Shown: positions 48,501-61,210 of the stretch, one piece after another | Layout of the letters: each line of letters begins with the position of its first letter | Numbering within the stretch: position 1 is the first letter of the stretch | The notes under the pieces: generated by a model | The model's database searches: none | Told to the model about the DNA's origin: nothing | What the model saw: the letters and a program-made list of their open reading frames with translations, nothing else | Assembly: GCA_003117195.1 (NCBI GenBank) | Contig: BDSI01000010.1 | Span: forward strand, 474,779 to 538,778 | DNA: 64,000 bases | Direction: 5' to 3' | Source of the DNA: Eudorina sp. 2006-703-Eu-15 | Taxonomy: Eukaryota; Chlorophyta; Chlorophyceae; Chlamydomonadales; Volvocaceae | Translations under genes and position numbers: made by a program

Positions 48501-51500
48501 CGTAGTAGGGGTGGCCGGGCGTCAAGAAATGCTCCACGTACTGAGTGGGGTGTGCGTGTCCGTTGTCGGCGCCGCATCATTGCCCCGTGTGTGGCGCACC
48601 GAGTATGTACGGCATTGCCGTAGAGATCACCGCGATAGCCGGGTAGGAGCCGCGGCAGTAGCAGCAGCAGTGATCCAACAGCCGCCCCACCAGCACCAGC
48701 AGCACCAGCAGCACCAGCCGCAGCCGCAGCCGCAGCCGTAGCAGCACAGCGGTGAGGACAACAGCAGCGACAGCGTTCCCAGTTTAGTCCGGACATACAG
48801 AGACGCGATCCGTGTAAGCAGGCCGTCCGGCGGGCACAGAGGGTTGGTCGTGTCGCATCAATCGAGAAGGGGGAAAGGGGTTTCAGGGGGACGTGTAGTC
48901 GGAGTGCGGTTATGGGCATATACCGATGACCAACCAACGATGAACGGATCCGCTGTACCGTCACCCAGGATTCGCCGTATAACGACCGTATACCGTATTA
49001 ACGACCCTATTGCAACCCTGCGCTTGATCATACGTGTTGCATGACTCTCTCCCGCTCCATCTCATTCAACTGTTATTTCATTCCGTCTCAAATTTTGTTC
49101 TCACTTTCACACACTCTCTCATACTCTATCTCATACTCTCTCACCCGCCACCAAGCCACGGCTACCCGCCACCGAGCCACGGCTACCCGCCACCGAGCCG
49201 CGACTGAATCGCCCGGGTCGGGTTTCGATTCTGCCCCCCACTGAGTACCGCAGTGAGTGACTCCAGGGGCGCTGTCCGCAATCTTCAGATCTGCATATCC
49301 AACCCGACATCACTCTCTCTGCTCGCCCTCTCCCGCGCCATCCCCGAGCACAGTGAGCCAGCAGGCAGCGCACCCATCAAGAGCAATGTTGACGCACCCA
49401 CCATCGAGGCACGGACCCAGAGCAAGGGCGATGCACCCACCATCGAGGCACGGACCCAGAGCAAGGGCGATGCACCCTCCATCGCGGCACGGACCCAGAG
49501 CAAGGGCGATGCACCCACCCAGAGCAAGGGCGATGCACCCACCATCGCGGCACGGACCCAGAGCAAGGGCGATGCACCCACCATCGAGGCACGGACCCGC
49601 CCACCAGCCCACCCACCTTGGCGACCATGGCCAGGAACACCAGCAGCAGCCCCACCGAATCCAGCACGTTGACGCCGTCCCGAAAGTACTCCGCCAGCCG
49701 GCTGTGGTACAGGTGCACCAGCTCCTGCGCGACGGCGGGGAGGGGCCGGACCACACGCGGCGGCGTGGCGGCATCGGCATCGCGTGTTTGACCCATGAAC
49801 ACTAAACCCGTCCGACCTACCAGGCACCAGCCAACCCACAGCATCTGTGGACCCGCGGGACGGCCGCCGGCAGTGCAAAAGAGCGCCTTGCGTGCTGGGG
49901 CTTACTGGGCCTTGTGTCTCCTGAAGGTTGACACCGGACTAGGGCTTTCCGTGACTTGCCCCTCCCTTAAAGATGGCACAATCCAGGCGCACTAAGGACC
50001 ACGGACGCAGCATATGCCGTGCACCAGTCCGCACCTGTCACTGAACCTACTGTGCGTGGGATGGTATACATGAGCCGGCGCGCATCCAGCCAAGGCGCAC
50101 GGAACACGCCGCGACAGATAGACAGACGAACAGACAGCGGAATCTGCGCCGGCACCACGCTCCAGATAAGCTGCCCTAGGGGACGACCCTTTACCCCGGC
50201 CCTTCACCTCAGCGCGCCCGCTGCCTCCATTGACAGTATCGTTTCCAGGTGCCCGTTGTTTTCCCTGCGGGCAGTTTCGCTTCGTCCCTAGCCCCTTCTT
50301 AACAGTCGGTCACCATGCTCTGTTTCCTCCTCGACCCCTCCTTGACCCCTCTCGCTCCCCCGGCCGCCCCTGGAGCACTGACCTGGAAGCGGTCCAATAG
50401 GGCGCTCATCAACAGGCTACCCATGACCCAGTAAAGGAACAGCGGCCCGTTGCCATCAGCTGTGCCATTGGAGTACGGAAGGGTACGGCGGGTACGACAG
50501 GTAGGAGGCAGCAGCAGGCCACAGCAGAGTCATGTGAGCCGCCGGCGAGAAGGTGCGGGAACTAAGTGTGACGCACAAAAAAGAAACAAGCCCGGGTGAG
50601 GATGTCGGATGTACGAGTGCATGTGCAACGACGGTACGGCACGACCGCATATGGTGGGAATGCACACCAGGCAATCCTCGCACACTTCATGCAGTCCGCC
50701 GGGAGTGCGCCTGCAGCGAGTGTACGACGACGAGTACGTGTCCGCCGTTAGTGTATCGAAACATCAAGTTCTAACAAGCTAGCTTCAAATCACCGACAAG
50801 CCCCACACAGTGTGCTAACCAAGCACATTATAACCCCAAGTACCGATAGTGTGCATAGTGTTGCTTCATAAGGCCCACGGCCGCCGCGCGCTCTTTGTAA
50901 CCGTTACAAGGTGGACCCGTTTCCCGACCGGGTGTTCCAACGGGCCCAGATAGCTCGTAGGCGCCCTGATTTCGCGCGCGCTGCTGTTGCGAGCCGCGCG
51001 TCGTACATACACAAGAGTACGGCATTGGGTCCAGTGAAGGTCACCCGCTGCAGAGAGTGCGTACCGCGCGCCATCTGCTCGAGGTGGAAGATGCAGAAGA
51101 TGAAGGCCTCACAGACAATCCGGAAAAGCCAGCGGCCCCTGGGAGAGTCGAACAGGGGTCGCGGGGCAATCACGACGGCGTGGATCATCTTAGACAGCAG
51201 CCTGCACGGACAGTGAAAGGAGCACACCTCAATTAGGTCGACATTAGTACCCCTACTCAAAGTATCCCCGAGGGCGATACGACGCGGGTGTACGAGCACG
51301 GCTGTGCCAGCACCGAACTGTATAACGGTGCCGTTCTCACTGCAAGGTACGGCAACCTTATGACCGAGCTTGGGCCACGCCATCGGATTCATGACAGGTA
51401 ATGCCATCTGAACATCAACATTGCAACCAAGAAGAGGCGTGCACACGGTGTTGTGGGCCGCCGCGCGGCTACGGGCCGCAGCTACCCACGTGATCGGTCC

Positions 51501-54500
51501 CCGACCCATCGCGCCGCAGAAGCCCGCCTCCTGCAGCACCCGCAGCACCAACTGGTCGTCGTCGTAGCGGATGCCGCTGCTTTGACCGCCCGCAGACCCG
51601 GGGCCGGCCCGGGCTCCGGACCCAGAAGGGGATGCGGCGGCGGCTGCGGCCACGGCGGCTGCGGTGCCGCCGCCGCCGCTGCCGCCAGCCTCGGCGGCGC
51701 CACCGCCGCCGGCGGTGGCGCCACCGACCCGCGGGTCCGTGCTCTTGGCCTGATGTGTATCGTTGCTGGTGAGTGTCGGCCTCTGCAAGCAACGGACGCC
51801 GAGTTCCCGGGTAGAGTGGGGCTGCGGAAAAGGTCTGAAGCAGGGGCCCTCCCTGGAGCCATTGGCCTATCCGTCGAATCCCGGCGAAATACCGCCTTAA
51901 CGCCACATCTGCCAACCTCCTCTCCTCGAGGCTTAGTTCTCTTGTAAATACACACACACACACACACACGCACACACTCGCCTGGCTCAGTTATCTTTTA
52001 CACTCACCTGGTAGGCGTTCTTGTAGTACTCAGTGCCCTGCCAGCGGTACTTGAGGTACGTCTGACGATGGCGTACGGCACACCGTACAGCGAAGTGACG
52101 TAGGTGAAGCGCGTGGGAGGAGTGCGTGCACCGCTGTCAAGTCAGCGGAATTTGGACGCGGACACGCTCGAGAACGAACGCTCGAGCGAGGACGCTCGTG
52201 GCCGTGCTATTCGGCAGGCAGGAGGGCAGGAGTGCGTGCTGTGGTGCGGGCATGACGGCGCCCAACGGCGTGCCTGCATGCGCGAAAATTCATGTGCCCA
52301 CTACCCATGCATCTGGCGCGCTGGTGCACGCTCGTGCCGTTGCGTTGCATTGCATTTCATTGTGCTTCCGACAAGGACCTCAGCCCCCGGGAGACTGAGG
52401 GAGATGTCCCTCAGCTCCCGGGGGTTAAATTGAGGAAGAAACAAACCCTAAAGACAAGCCCAGGCGCACTCGGGGGTAGCGAAGGGATAACGATCATGCG
52501 TTCATGCCGCCTTCGCGGCCTGGCAGTGGCCCCCAACCCCCGGGAGAGGGGCTTCCCTGCCTGTTGCCCCCCCCAAAACCAATCACGCCCCAGTTCAGGG
52601 GTCCCAGTGACACCTCTCGAAGCTAAGGTAACCCCCATTCCCTGACACCGACATCCACACGCACCCACCCACCCACCACCCCTTTGTCGCCGGGATGGGG
52701 CAAGGGTGTGTCTGGGCAGATTTCATTTTCACCCACCCACCCACCCACACACACCACACACCCACCCACCCACACACACCACACACACACACACACTTAT
52801 ATACGGTCATTTTTTGGGCGCTACTCGGCCCCTCGCATGTCACGCACTGCTGCTCTGCCTCAGGCAGGCAGACTGCCTGCCTGAGAACACACCCTTCGCC
52901 GCCTCACCGTGGCAACGCTCGTGCACACGAACTCCATATTGGTGGTGCTGAAGGCCACCTGCACGGGGGACAGGTCGTTGATGGAGCAGGGCAGACCCGC
53001 CGGCGCCAACACATCCGTCAGCGTCGCCGCCGGTCGGAACACGCCGCCGCAGCCGCCGTCGCACACCCCGGTGCACACCCCCGGTCCCCCGCAACCGCCG
53101 CCGCTGCCGCCACCGCTGCCCGGCGTGGTCGTACTGGCGACGGCTGCAGCAGTACCGGCTGCGGCGCCATCCGGGGTCGTCTTCGCGGCTGTCGCCGCCG
53201 CGGCTCCGCCACCGCCGCCGCAGCCGCCGCCGCCGTCGTTGTCTAGGCCCACATCGGGCTCTACCATTCGGGCCGCGAGCTCGTTGAGCTGCTCCACGAG
53301 GAGGATGGCCAGGTTTCGGAGCCGGGCGGCCAGGGCCCTGGCGCGCGCGGGGGCGCGAGGAAGATCGACGCGGCCGTCAAGAGAGAGAGAGAGGGGGGGT
53401 GGACATTGCGAGTGAGGGTGTGAAGGTGGGAGATGTTCGATATCAGCGTCAGAGTGTGGAGTGAGGGTGGCAAGGAGCAGGTGATGACGGATGCGAGCGC
53501 ACCCTAAGAGCACCCGCGCAACCAACGCTGCAGGGAAGCGGGCAGCAGGATCAGCGGCGAGCGGTCAGCAGTCCGCTCGTGCACGCATGGTGGCCCTACC
53601 CGCACAAGGCCAAACCCGCCGCTCACCTCACACGCCATGGCACACGCTCATGCATGCCGTTAGTGTGGCGAGCCCCGGGCTGTTGTGAAACTGGTCGCGC
53701 TGGAACAACCGTGAACCCTGACCCAGCAGTCCATCCTTGCATATAAACTTCCCCAAAACCCCCTACGTCCCCTGCGCTGCCATGCCGGGTTCCCATCGCC
53801 CTCTCGCCTGCCTGGACGTGCCGTACTTCTCCTCGCTCTGCGCTGCGGCACTAGATGGACGCCCCTCACTGACAAGGCAAGACAGGTGATCAACGACTTG
53901 CGATCACGCACTGGCATCCTGATGGCCTCATTTCTTTCCCGTGCAATGCCCTTGCCGTACTCCCTGCCGTTCTCACATGTACTCCTTGGCGCGGTTGCTG
54001 AAGCCCCCGCCCAGGTCCGTGAGGTGCTGAGGAGGTCCAGGGGGGAGAGGAGAGCGGGCTTGTTTTGTGTTTGTGGGAGGCCCTAGGGAGTAAGTGCGTG
54101 ATGCACGGGGGGCTGGTGAACACACCACGACACAGCAAGGCGAAGAGCAGGTTCAGTCACTCTGAGACTCAGCTCCGGCACTTGGGACCAAGAGGCACCA
54201 GCAGCGCCAGGGCTCCAGTGAGCAGACCGGCTACAGACCTACTACAGACCTACTACAGACCTACGACAGATCCGCCACAGACCTACTACAGAGCCATTAC
54301 TGTCTGCCACTGCAGTCTGCTCCTCACCGTCGCGATCACCAGGCAGCTCGTGATGGGGTTGCGCTGGTGCATGACGTACGACAGTACGAAGTGCTGTACG
54401 TCCTGGTAACCGCCGACGGGCAGCGCCAGCGGGTTTTGCAGGATGTACCTGGGGACACGGGTGGTTGGGAAGTTGGTTTGGGTGGTTCGTTGGGTGGTTG

Positions 54501-56641
54501 GTTGGGTTTTGCGGGTAAATTAGTCATGCAGGTGACGTACGCTTCACGTACCAAGCTTCCAGTCAGGATCTTGCTTCGGCCATACAGCCGCCCCCAAAAC
54601 CATCCCCAAGATCACGTGCCTTGCACTGCAGCCCATCAGCATTCAATCGAAACAGGCGCCAAAGCCGCCAGCTCCCACGACCAAGCAACCACTCCTCCAG
54701 CCATCCAGTCCACGTTCCACGGTAACTGCCCTCCGACCTACCTGCACTCCCGCCCTCCTAACCCTCCGCCCTCCTAATCCTCCCGCCCTCCTAACCCTCC
54801 GCCCTCCTAATCCTCCCGCCCTCCTAATCCTCCGCCCCCTCAATCCTTCAGACCTCCCAACCCTCCAGCCCGCTCCTCCCCTCCTATCCCTCCTCCCCTC
54901 TTCACCATGCATCCAGCCCTCCCCCCCTCCAGGGGCCCCGCCCCCACCTGAGCGCCAGGCTATCCAGCTCCGCCCCCTGCGACACCAGGTACACCACCAC
55001 CGCCGGCGGCACCCGCTGTTCAGCCGCCATCCCTGTCAGTAGCCGCCCACCAGCCAACAGGAAGCTGGGCGGAGGCCACGGCGCGCCCGACAGGGTACCT
55101 GCGGGCGAAGCCTCCGGAGGGCTGGGCGGCGGCGGCGGCGGCGGCGGGATCGGGGCTGGCGGCGGCGGAGAGGACGCGTCAGCAGGCGGCACGGCGGCTT
55201 TGGCCGCCTCCACGACGACTAACGCGACGCCGTCGCCGTTGCCCGAGCGGCTGGCGACGCCGCTGCTGCCGCAGTCGGCGGAACCGCCGCCCCCGCTGCC
55301 GGTTCCGTTGGACCCACCATCGCTGCCGGTTCCGTTGGACCCACCATCGCTGCCGGTTCCGTTGGATCCACCATCGCTGCCGGTTCCGTTGGACCCACCA
55401 TCGCTGCCGGTTCCGTTGGACCCACCATCGCTGCCGGCCGGCCCTGCTCCTACAACCGCAGCCTCTAGGGGATCCGCCGATAGCTTCTCCTTTCGAGGTT
55501 CGCCACCTTGGCAGCCGCCTGCGTGGGGCCCCGCCGTGGCGGCTGCGGCCTGTGCCTCGCGGCTGTCGCACTGGTTTAGGGCCACGGTGCCTGACCCATG
55601 GGTCTCCGGAGGCGGCGCCTGCTGCACGGCAACATCCGGTGGGGCCACCGCCTCCTCCCCGGACACCCCTCGGGGGCACCCCTCTACAGAGCTGACTGCT
55701 GCCGCTACTGCGGCCGCTACTGCTGCCGGTGCGGCGGCACCGCCCGTGGCAGCGACGGCGGTACCCCGCTCATGCTGCTCGGTGGCCTCCCCGATGGGGC
55801 CTGACACCCGGCTGTCGGCGGCGACGGCGACCGCCCCCGCCGCCGCCGCCGCGGCTCCGGCCCCGGGCCCGGCGGCCAGCCCCGACACTTCCGGCGCCAC
55901 CGTGCGGGCCGCACCTGGATCTGCTGCTTCAGTCGCGGCCGCAACGCCACCGGCCGCGGCGTCACCGGCCCCGCCGCCGGCGTCACCGCAAGCGGCATCG
56001 CCGACGGTGGCGGCGGCGCCGCAGCCGCTTGCGCCGGGCCCCGTGCCGCCCGGCCCTGTCCCGGCAGCGCCGCCGTCACCGGGGGCGGTTCCCAGGGGCT
56101 TTCTCCGGAGCTGGTATGTCTCGCAAGCGGCCTTGAGGGACGGGAGGTCCCCTCCGAGAGCCGCCTGTGGATGGGTTGGGGGTGCGATGAGTGGGTGGGG
56201 TGTCGGTGGGTTGGGCCATGGTTGGGGGGGAGGTCCTCATTACGTAAACACACACGCAGCCACACGGCGGGTTTCTCTCCCAAACACGCGCAGCCACACA
56301 TCCACGCACACTCGTTTTTTCGCGGTTCTCAGTTCTTTTCATGCACACACCTGCACCATGCGCTCCAACACCATCTTCCGCTGCCAGTTACCCGCGGTCA
56401 CCGCCTGCTGCCGGTGCTGCAGCTGTAGCTGCAGCTTGGACATCGCCTGAACCGGGGGCGGCTTTATCGACTGCAGTGACTGCAGCGGCTGTAGCGCCTG
56501 TAGCGGCTGTAGGGACTGCTGGGGCAGCTGGCTACCCCGGAGTGCGACCTTGGCGTCCGTGGCCGACCATAAGGCCCTCTCGGGCCCCAAGGCGGGACCC
56601 AGGGGCTGCCAGAAGAACAGGTACGTGTGGTCATGGAGCGG
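45508..56641 (-). CDS. TRP-type cation channel (ion-transport domain), at least 17 exons
   Basis: Exons on the minus strand: 56641-56351, 56164-54948, 54448-54328, 54026-53977, 53337-52908, 52061-52008, 51782-51490, 51201-51065, 50459-50383, 49724-49617, 48540-48364, 48247-48177, 47684-47564, 46803-46698, 46243-46200 and the last from about 45670 to the stop at 45508. Phases agree. TRP-like N-terminal helices include ALAARLRNLAILLVEQLNE and MEFVCTSVATQTYLKYRWQG. Membrane core: pre-S1/S1 FDSPRGRWLFRIVCEAFIFC, S2 GPLFLYWVMGSLLMSALLD, S3 YFRDGVNVLDSVGLLLVFL, S4 MWARLLQFLVPFFPNIAVLM, S5 FLVPGCILTAGVAFTLFITF, pore SSFSEVMLLLFRTFLGETMF, S6 YGNIIILLYTLFAAVLVSNL. Then comes a TRP-box-like helix, RFQLFSMLVRYEFM, and LLGSPFTVPLWVAR. 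Exon 56164-54948 is a ~405-residue low-complexity insert. The ion selectivity and whether the protein ends at 45508 are unknown. A possible extra in-frame exon lies at about 50174-50051. Confidence 0.8.
46664..46691. repeat. (CTG)n trinucleotide array
   Basis: About nine CTG units in the channel intron directly after the S6 exon donor. Confidence 0.85.
49390..49600. repeat. 39-bp minisatellite, about five units
   Basis: Units of CACCATCGAGGCACGGACCC plus AGAGCAAGGGCGATGCACC, one shortened. Located in the channel intron immediately after the S3 exon. Confidence 0.9.
50893..50965 (-). mobile_element. SINE-like 3' fragment, reverse orientation
   Basis: Reads GTAACCGTTACAAGGTGGAC then TTCCAACGGGCCCAGATAGC; matches the 3' end of the 11.7-kb element in reverse. 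Lies in a channel intron. Confidence 0.55.
52384..52424. repeat. Short near-perfect hairpin in a channel intron
   Basis: CCCCCGGGAG and CTCCCGGGGG enclose CTGAGGGA-GATG-TCCCTCAG, an 18-bp stem with one bulged A and a 4-nt loop. Confidence 0.85.
55296..55437 (-). repeat. 27-bp coding minisatellite, five units
   Basis: Five units of 27 bp encode repeated GSDGGSNGT in the low-complexity exon of the channel gene; unit length keeps the reading frame. Confidence 0.9.
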
Positions 56642-57555
56642 CTGCGGCGGCAGAGGCGCGGGGGCGTGAATCGGGGGGTGTCAGAGATTGGTTGACAAAC
56701 GGGGTGATTTGTGATTGGGTGGTGCAGCAGCGTGGGCCCAGTGGGGGAGCCGCGGGAGCGACATACCGCGGAAGGGTGGACGGCATCGTGTGTGAGGGTG
56801 CCCTAGACGGCGGTGAGGACCCAGCCAGCCCGCCAGCCCGCCAGCCAGGTGCAGGCACGGCCCCAGCTGACGGACAAATGTGCGGTCCGGCCCTTCTCCC
56901 GGGGTGGATACTGCCATACTGTACGGCCCCGCCCCGGGTCGATCGACAGGCGCGGCGAAAAGTATTGCACCCTTTCTTCACAGGTCGGATCCGGACCCTG
57001 GGGCCCCAGTCCCCAGCCCCTGGACCCCCAGCCCGCGAGCCCCCAGCCCCCGGGTCTCTGATTCCAGGGACTGCGCTGACCCCCGCCCGACTCACCAGCC
57101 TCCCACGGGTGCCACCGAACCGGTACGTCTGCGGACGTCGGCGGGCCCCGCATCCATCCAGCCGTCCGGGCGCAGCCCGTCGAGTCGAAAGGGGGCAGGG
57201 GCCGGCAGAGGTGGGGAGGTTTCGGAGCGGACCGCCCGCCAAGCGCGCGACCCGCAGGTGGGTCAGGGCACACGCAGGCGATGAGGGAGCAGATCAGCTA
57301 CAAACGCGTCATAGTGGGGGTCCACATTGAGAGGGGTTAGGACCAAAGGCAAGCCCAGTCACCCCATCAATACTGACACCCGGCTCACCCCACCACTCCA
57401 TCAAACGCAACACCTTATGGTGTCAATCAAGGTTGCGGAATACCCAGCCCGTCCCGCCCCATGCGCGCGCCCGTCTCCCCACCGCCGCCGCCCCATCCAT
57501 CCCCGACCCCGACCCCACGGGCCCAACCGTCCCACCCACCCGTCCCGGCGCACAC

Positions 57556-59223
57556 ATCTCTCGGCGCTGCCAAAGCGTCAATGTGGCGGACTGGCATCCT
57601 GCCAGCTGGTGGGTCAGCGCGGCAAGCGCCTGCGAGTGCAGGCCGTCAGGGTTTGGGTTGGGGTGGTGGTTAGGGCAGGACTACCAGGACAGGGAATGGG
57701 GTTGAGTGCCGAGTGCGCGCAGCACGCGATTAGCAGGTGGCGGCTGTGGAGGTCAGCCTGGCGGTGCGTGGTGCCGTGCATGTGGGGGTTGGGGGGGCCA
57801 GAGTTCGTGGCACGTGTCAGGCTTTCTCCTGGGACACATGCCTGGTTCGATGATCAGGAGCACGTCCCGTCCCGCCTGGTCTGCGGGATTTTTGTGTGGT
57901 TGCTGGCTCGCTCGCGGCACAGACAAGGACGGTCGTCGCTGGAGGTGGCGGCATGTATGTGGGAGGGGCGCACCACATCGGCGGCACGTGGGAGGAGCGC
58001 ACGTCCCTTCACGGGACTCCATGCCCCCAGGGAACACGTGCCCGGGGGGAGGTCGCACCCACCCAGGCATGGCACGGCAGCCGCCAGTCGACCCGCGCCG
58101 ACCATTTCTCAGGCGGGGTGGGCGAGAAGCCCGTCCGCAGCCAGGGCGGCGCGCGGGTGGTGGACACCAGCAACACGAACACTTGGCAGGGCTCCAGGAA
58201 AGACACCTGTCAGCGCCATTACACGGGAGCGGAGGGCGGGCGGGGGAGGGGGATGTTATGCAAGGGCACATGATTAGAGGGAAGGGTAGGATCGCTCAGT
58301 TGAGGCGTCGGGTACGGGGCGTCCGGGGCCGGACCAGGCGGGAATGCAAACGGGGCTGTCGGGCTGTCGGGATGAGCGAGCGTTCCTTCCAGCATGCTTT
58401 ATAATGGATTGTACATTGGGCAGGGGAGGTACGAATGACAGAGAAGGGCGTGAGACGGTGAGCTTTGCTAGTCGGTGGGTGCGGGTGGGGAGGTGGCGCG
58501 GGGGGCGGCTCCGGCCCCTGGCGATCTGAACAGGCGGACGAGATCCAATCGAGACGTAAAGCCGCATCGTCGTGCCGCCTCGTTTGACGAGGCGAGGGCC
58601 CGTCGCTGCTCAACCCAGGGCCCCCATTGTCGCCAAACGCAGGCCACATATGCCGCAGATAACGCATTCATAGTTTGCTTCATTTGACGTGTGTGATGTC
58701 AGCCCCGGATGGCTGCGCGAAGAAGCCGCGCCGGACGCGCCGCGGATGCGTACCTGGAGGTAATCGGGCCGACTTGCGTTCCAATGGTCGCTGATAGCCT
58801 GCAATTATGGTTATCATTATGTCGGTCCAGTTTTCAATCGGAAGCCCGGCCAGATTCTGCTCTGAAGTGAGACCCAGTCAGGCCTGACAGTAACGTTAAG
58901 TAACGCGCACCGTGAAGGTAAACGTAGGCGCGCACAAGAACACGTCAGGCCATGATTGTCCACATTGGATGAAATGATCCGCCTGGTCCCATAGCCGGAG
59001 CTTGTGAATGTCGGCAGAGAGGGTGCACACCACCGATGCAGGCCCGATAAACTCCGGGCAATTGTTCCGCTCATCTTTGTTGAGACTTAAGGACCTTATA
59101 CCATAGGCAAGAAGATTCGCCTGGACCTGAGAGTGGACGCTGCCGAGCTCCTCATCCAGACTGCTGATGCCCCTGGTTTGCTTGCCGATCGACACAGACA
59201 TGTCCTTGAGCAAGACGTCGTAT
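57556..59223 (-). CDS. Candidate N-terminal exons of the channel gene, or a separate upstream gene
   Basis: Four well-formed exons read on the minus strand: 59223-58911 (YDVLLKDMSVSIGKQTRG through DVFLCAPTFTFT), 58798-58754 (AISDHWNASRPDYLQ), 58206-58063 (VSFLEPCQVFVLLVSTT, then WLRTGFSPTPPEKWSARV) and 57629-57556 (ALAALTHQLAGCQSATLTLW). Each has a clear acceptor and a GT donor, and the first three join in phase 0. The link from 57556 to the channel exon at 56641 needs at least one more exon I could not fix. I recognise no domain. The 5' end beyond 59223 is not found. Confidence 0.45.
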
Positions 59224-60794
59224 CTAGGAAGGCAAATGACAAAGAAGATAGAAATCTAGCGGCTAAAAGTGTGGCTCTGTCGAAGCTGGAAGTCGTCCAG
59301 CTACGACATTGTTTAATTGAGGCGGCGTAACCTGCAGTATCTGCAACGCATTCTCATGATGTATTCAGAGGGCGAGTACGTTTATTGGCAGCGCGCCGCA
59401 GGCGGACAGCACGACAGGCGCTCAGCAGAGTCGCCTGCGTTCTTTCTGTACATTCTCATGCGGGCCCAAGCTGGACGGCACATAGGGTGTAGAGCCTTTC
59501 GCGGCCAGGGCACAAGCTTATGCGTCAGGCATTACAAATCTACACATTCGTACATTTCAAATGTAGGATCAATTATGCACGGTGGGCTACTATACTCCAT
59601 CAAGCATCGAGGATGGCGGATAGGCTGTTTACCTGCGGGTACCGTCGTGGTCCGGAACTCAGGATCTGTCTGAGGCTTGTCTGTTGCTCTGTTCCCGTTC
59701 CTAGGACCCTCGGCCGGCAGACTGCACACCTACCCGCACACGGCTATAGCTACTCTCTGACACGGCAGCACCGTGGCGACACCGTGGCGACACCGTGGCG
59801 AGGTGGTCGACCGTTCCCAGCTGGGAGTGCGCGGCTGCGGTAATCAGTCCGGCGGCGCTTCGCAGCGCTCTGCACCGCTTCGCAGCCAGCGACCCAGCGC
59901 CGCACCGCATCCGGCAATTCGGGGGGCAAGCTCGGGCCGGCCGGATCGGGGTTTGGACCACCACGGCTGGCCGGGCAGGTGAGACTGGGCGTCCCCGCCT
60001 GCTTACACGCAAGCAAACATGCCAAGGAGGGCCCTGCCCCCCCCCGCTGTTTTGGGGGTTTAATTCTTTTTTCAATTTTACCCCCCCCCCCACCCCCGCT
60101 CTGTTAGGTTTAGACCCTCCGCACGAACGGTGTATACGAGTGCGTGAATAAGTGAGTAAGTGAGCGGCCGCTGCCACGGCCTGGCTCTCGCAGCAGGCGC
60201 AGGGGCATGTGCAGCAGCGCGTGCGGCGACGCGTCGCCGCCTTTGATGACCACCCGATAGAGCGGGTTCTCTTTATTACCCCCCGAGAAGGCGGGGGGGT
60301 GGGGTTTCTGGGCTTGGCATCGCTTGGCAACCCCCCGACAAGGAGGGAGTCGGCTGCACCCGTGCATGAAGCGCCGTGCCAACCGCCCGCTGGAGTCGAC
60401 CTCTCCCGCTGTGGCCCCGTTGAAACGGAGGAGGTTTACAGGGACCTTACCGGCGAGCACCCTTGATGCATGTCTTACGAATGTGCGGCAGACGAACGCT
60501 GGATCCGGCCGCCTGGGCCGCCTGCACCTGTCCCCACATCCTCCCCAGTCCCTCAACTCGCAATATGCCAACCGTCAAACACCAACCGTCCTGACTCCCA
60601 GCCGCCGCCGCTGCCTTCCGCCAGATTCTGTCTGAGACTATTGAGCAATCCTTCCGCTGCCGCTACCGCCCCCACTGCTACCGCTGCCGCTACCGCCCCC
60701 ACTGCTACCGCCGCCGCTACCGCCCCCACTGCTACAGCTACCGCTGCTGGTGCCGCTACCGCCCCCACTGCTACAGCTACCGCTCTTGGTGCCG
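59224..60794. other. Gap between candidate channel 5' exons and the right EEP copy
   Basis: No supported gene. It should hold the 5' end of the channel transcript and the 3' flank of the EEP copy. Frames at 59.7-60.6 kb have no recognisable domain. GTGGCGACACC repeats lie at about 59770-59800 and C-runs at 60040-60105. Confidence 0.45.
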
Positions 60795-61171
60795 CTACCG
60801 CTGCGGCGGCGGCAGCAGCACCAGCTCCGCCCCCACCGCCAGGTGGTCCGAGGGCACCTCAACGCTGGGAAGCACGGACAGATCCCACACCGGGCCCCGC
60901 CCCCGCATGCCAACGGCTCCAACTGATCGCTGCGGGGGACGTCCTCCACCGCCCTCTGGGAAGCGCTGACGGCGGCGGGGACTGCCCCCGGGCCGCCTCC
61001 GAGGAGACTCCCACCACAGTCGCGCGGCTCCTGGCGGCGGCGCATGGCGTTGGGGGGCCGCCGCCGCCGCCACTGAGACAGCGGCGGCGCGGCCCGATCC
61101 GTCTGCCCCGCCGACGCCGACGCCCCCTGTACGACCGTCGTACGCCATCGTTGTCCCTGCAGGCTCTGCAG

Positions 61172-61172
61172 A

Positions 61173-61205
<33 letters not shown>
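61172..61205. repeat. (CTG)n trinucleotide array
   Basis: About eleven CTG units within the last EEP-copy-2 exon; on the coding strand they give a poly-Ser run. Confidence 0.85.

Positions 61206-61210
<5 letters not shown>

Noticed and set aside
50051..50174. Extra channel exon between S2 and S3 (LIWSVVPAQIPLSVRLS...)
   Set aside because: Phase fits, but direct joining of the S2 exon to ELVHLYHSRLAEYFRDGVN matches the family spacing better; kept only as an alternative.
55200..56450. Plus-strand 416-codon frame
   Set aside because: Antisense to the low-complexity channel exon, which is joined in phase to exons on both sides.
58468..58683. Candidate exon (VACVWRQWGPWVEQRRALA)
   Set aside because: No matching donor in frame; not needed to link the flanking exons.
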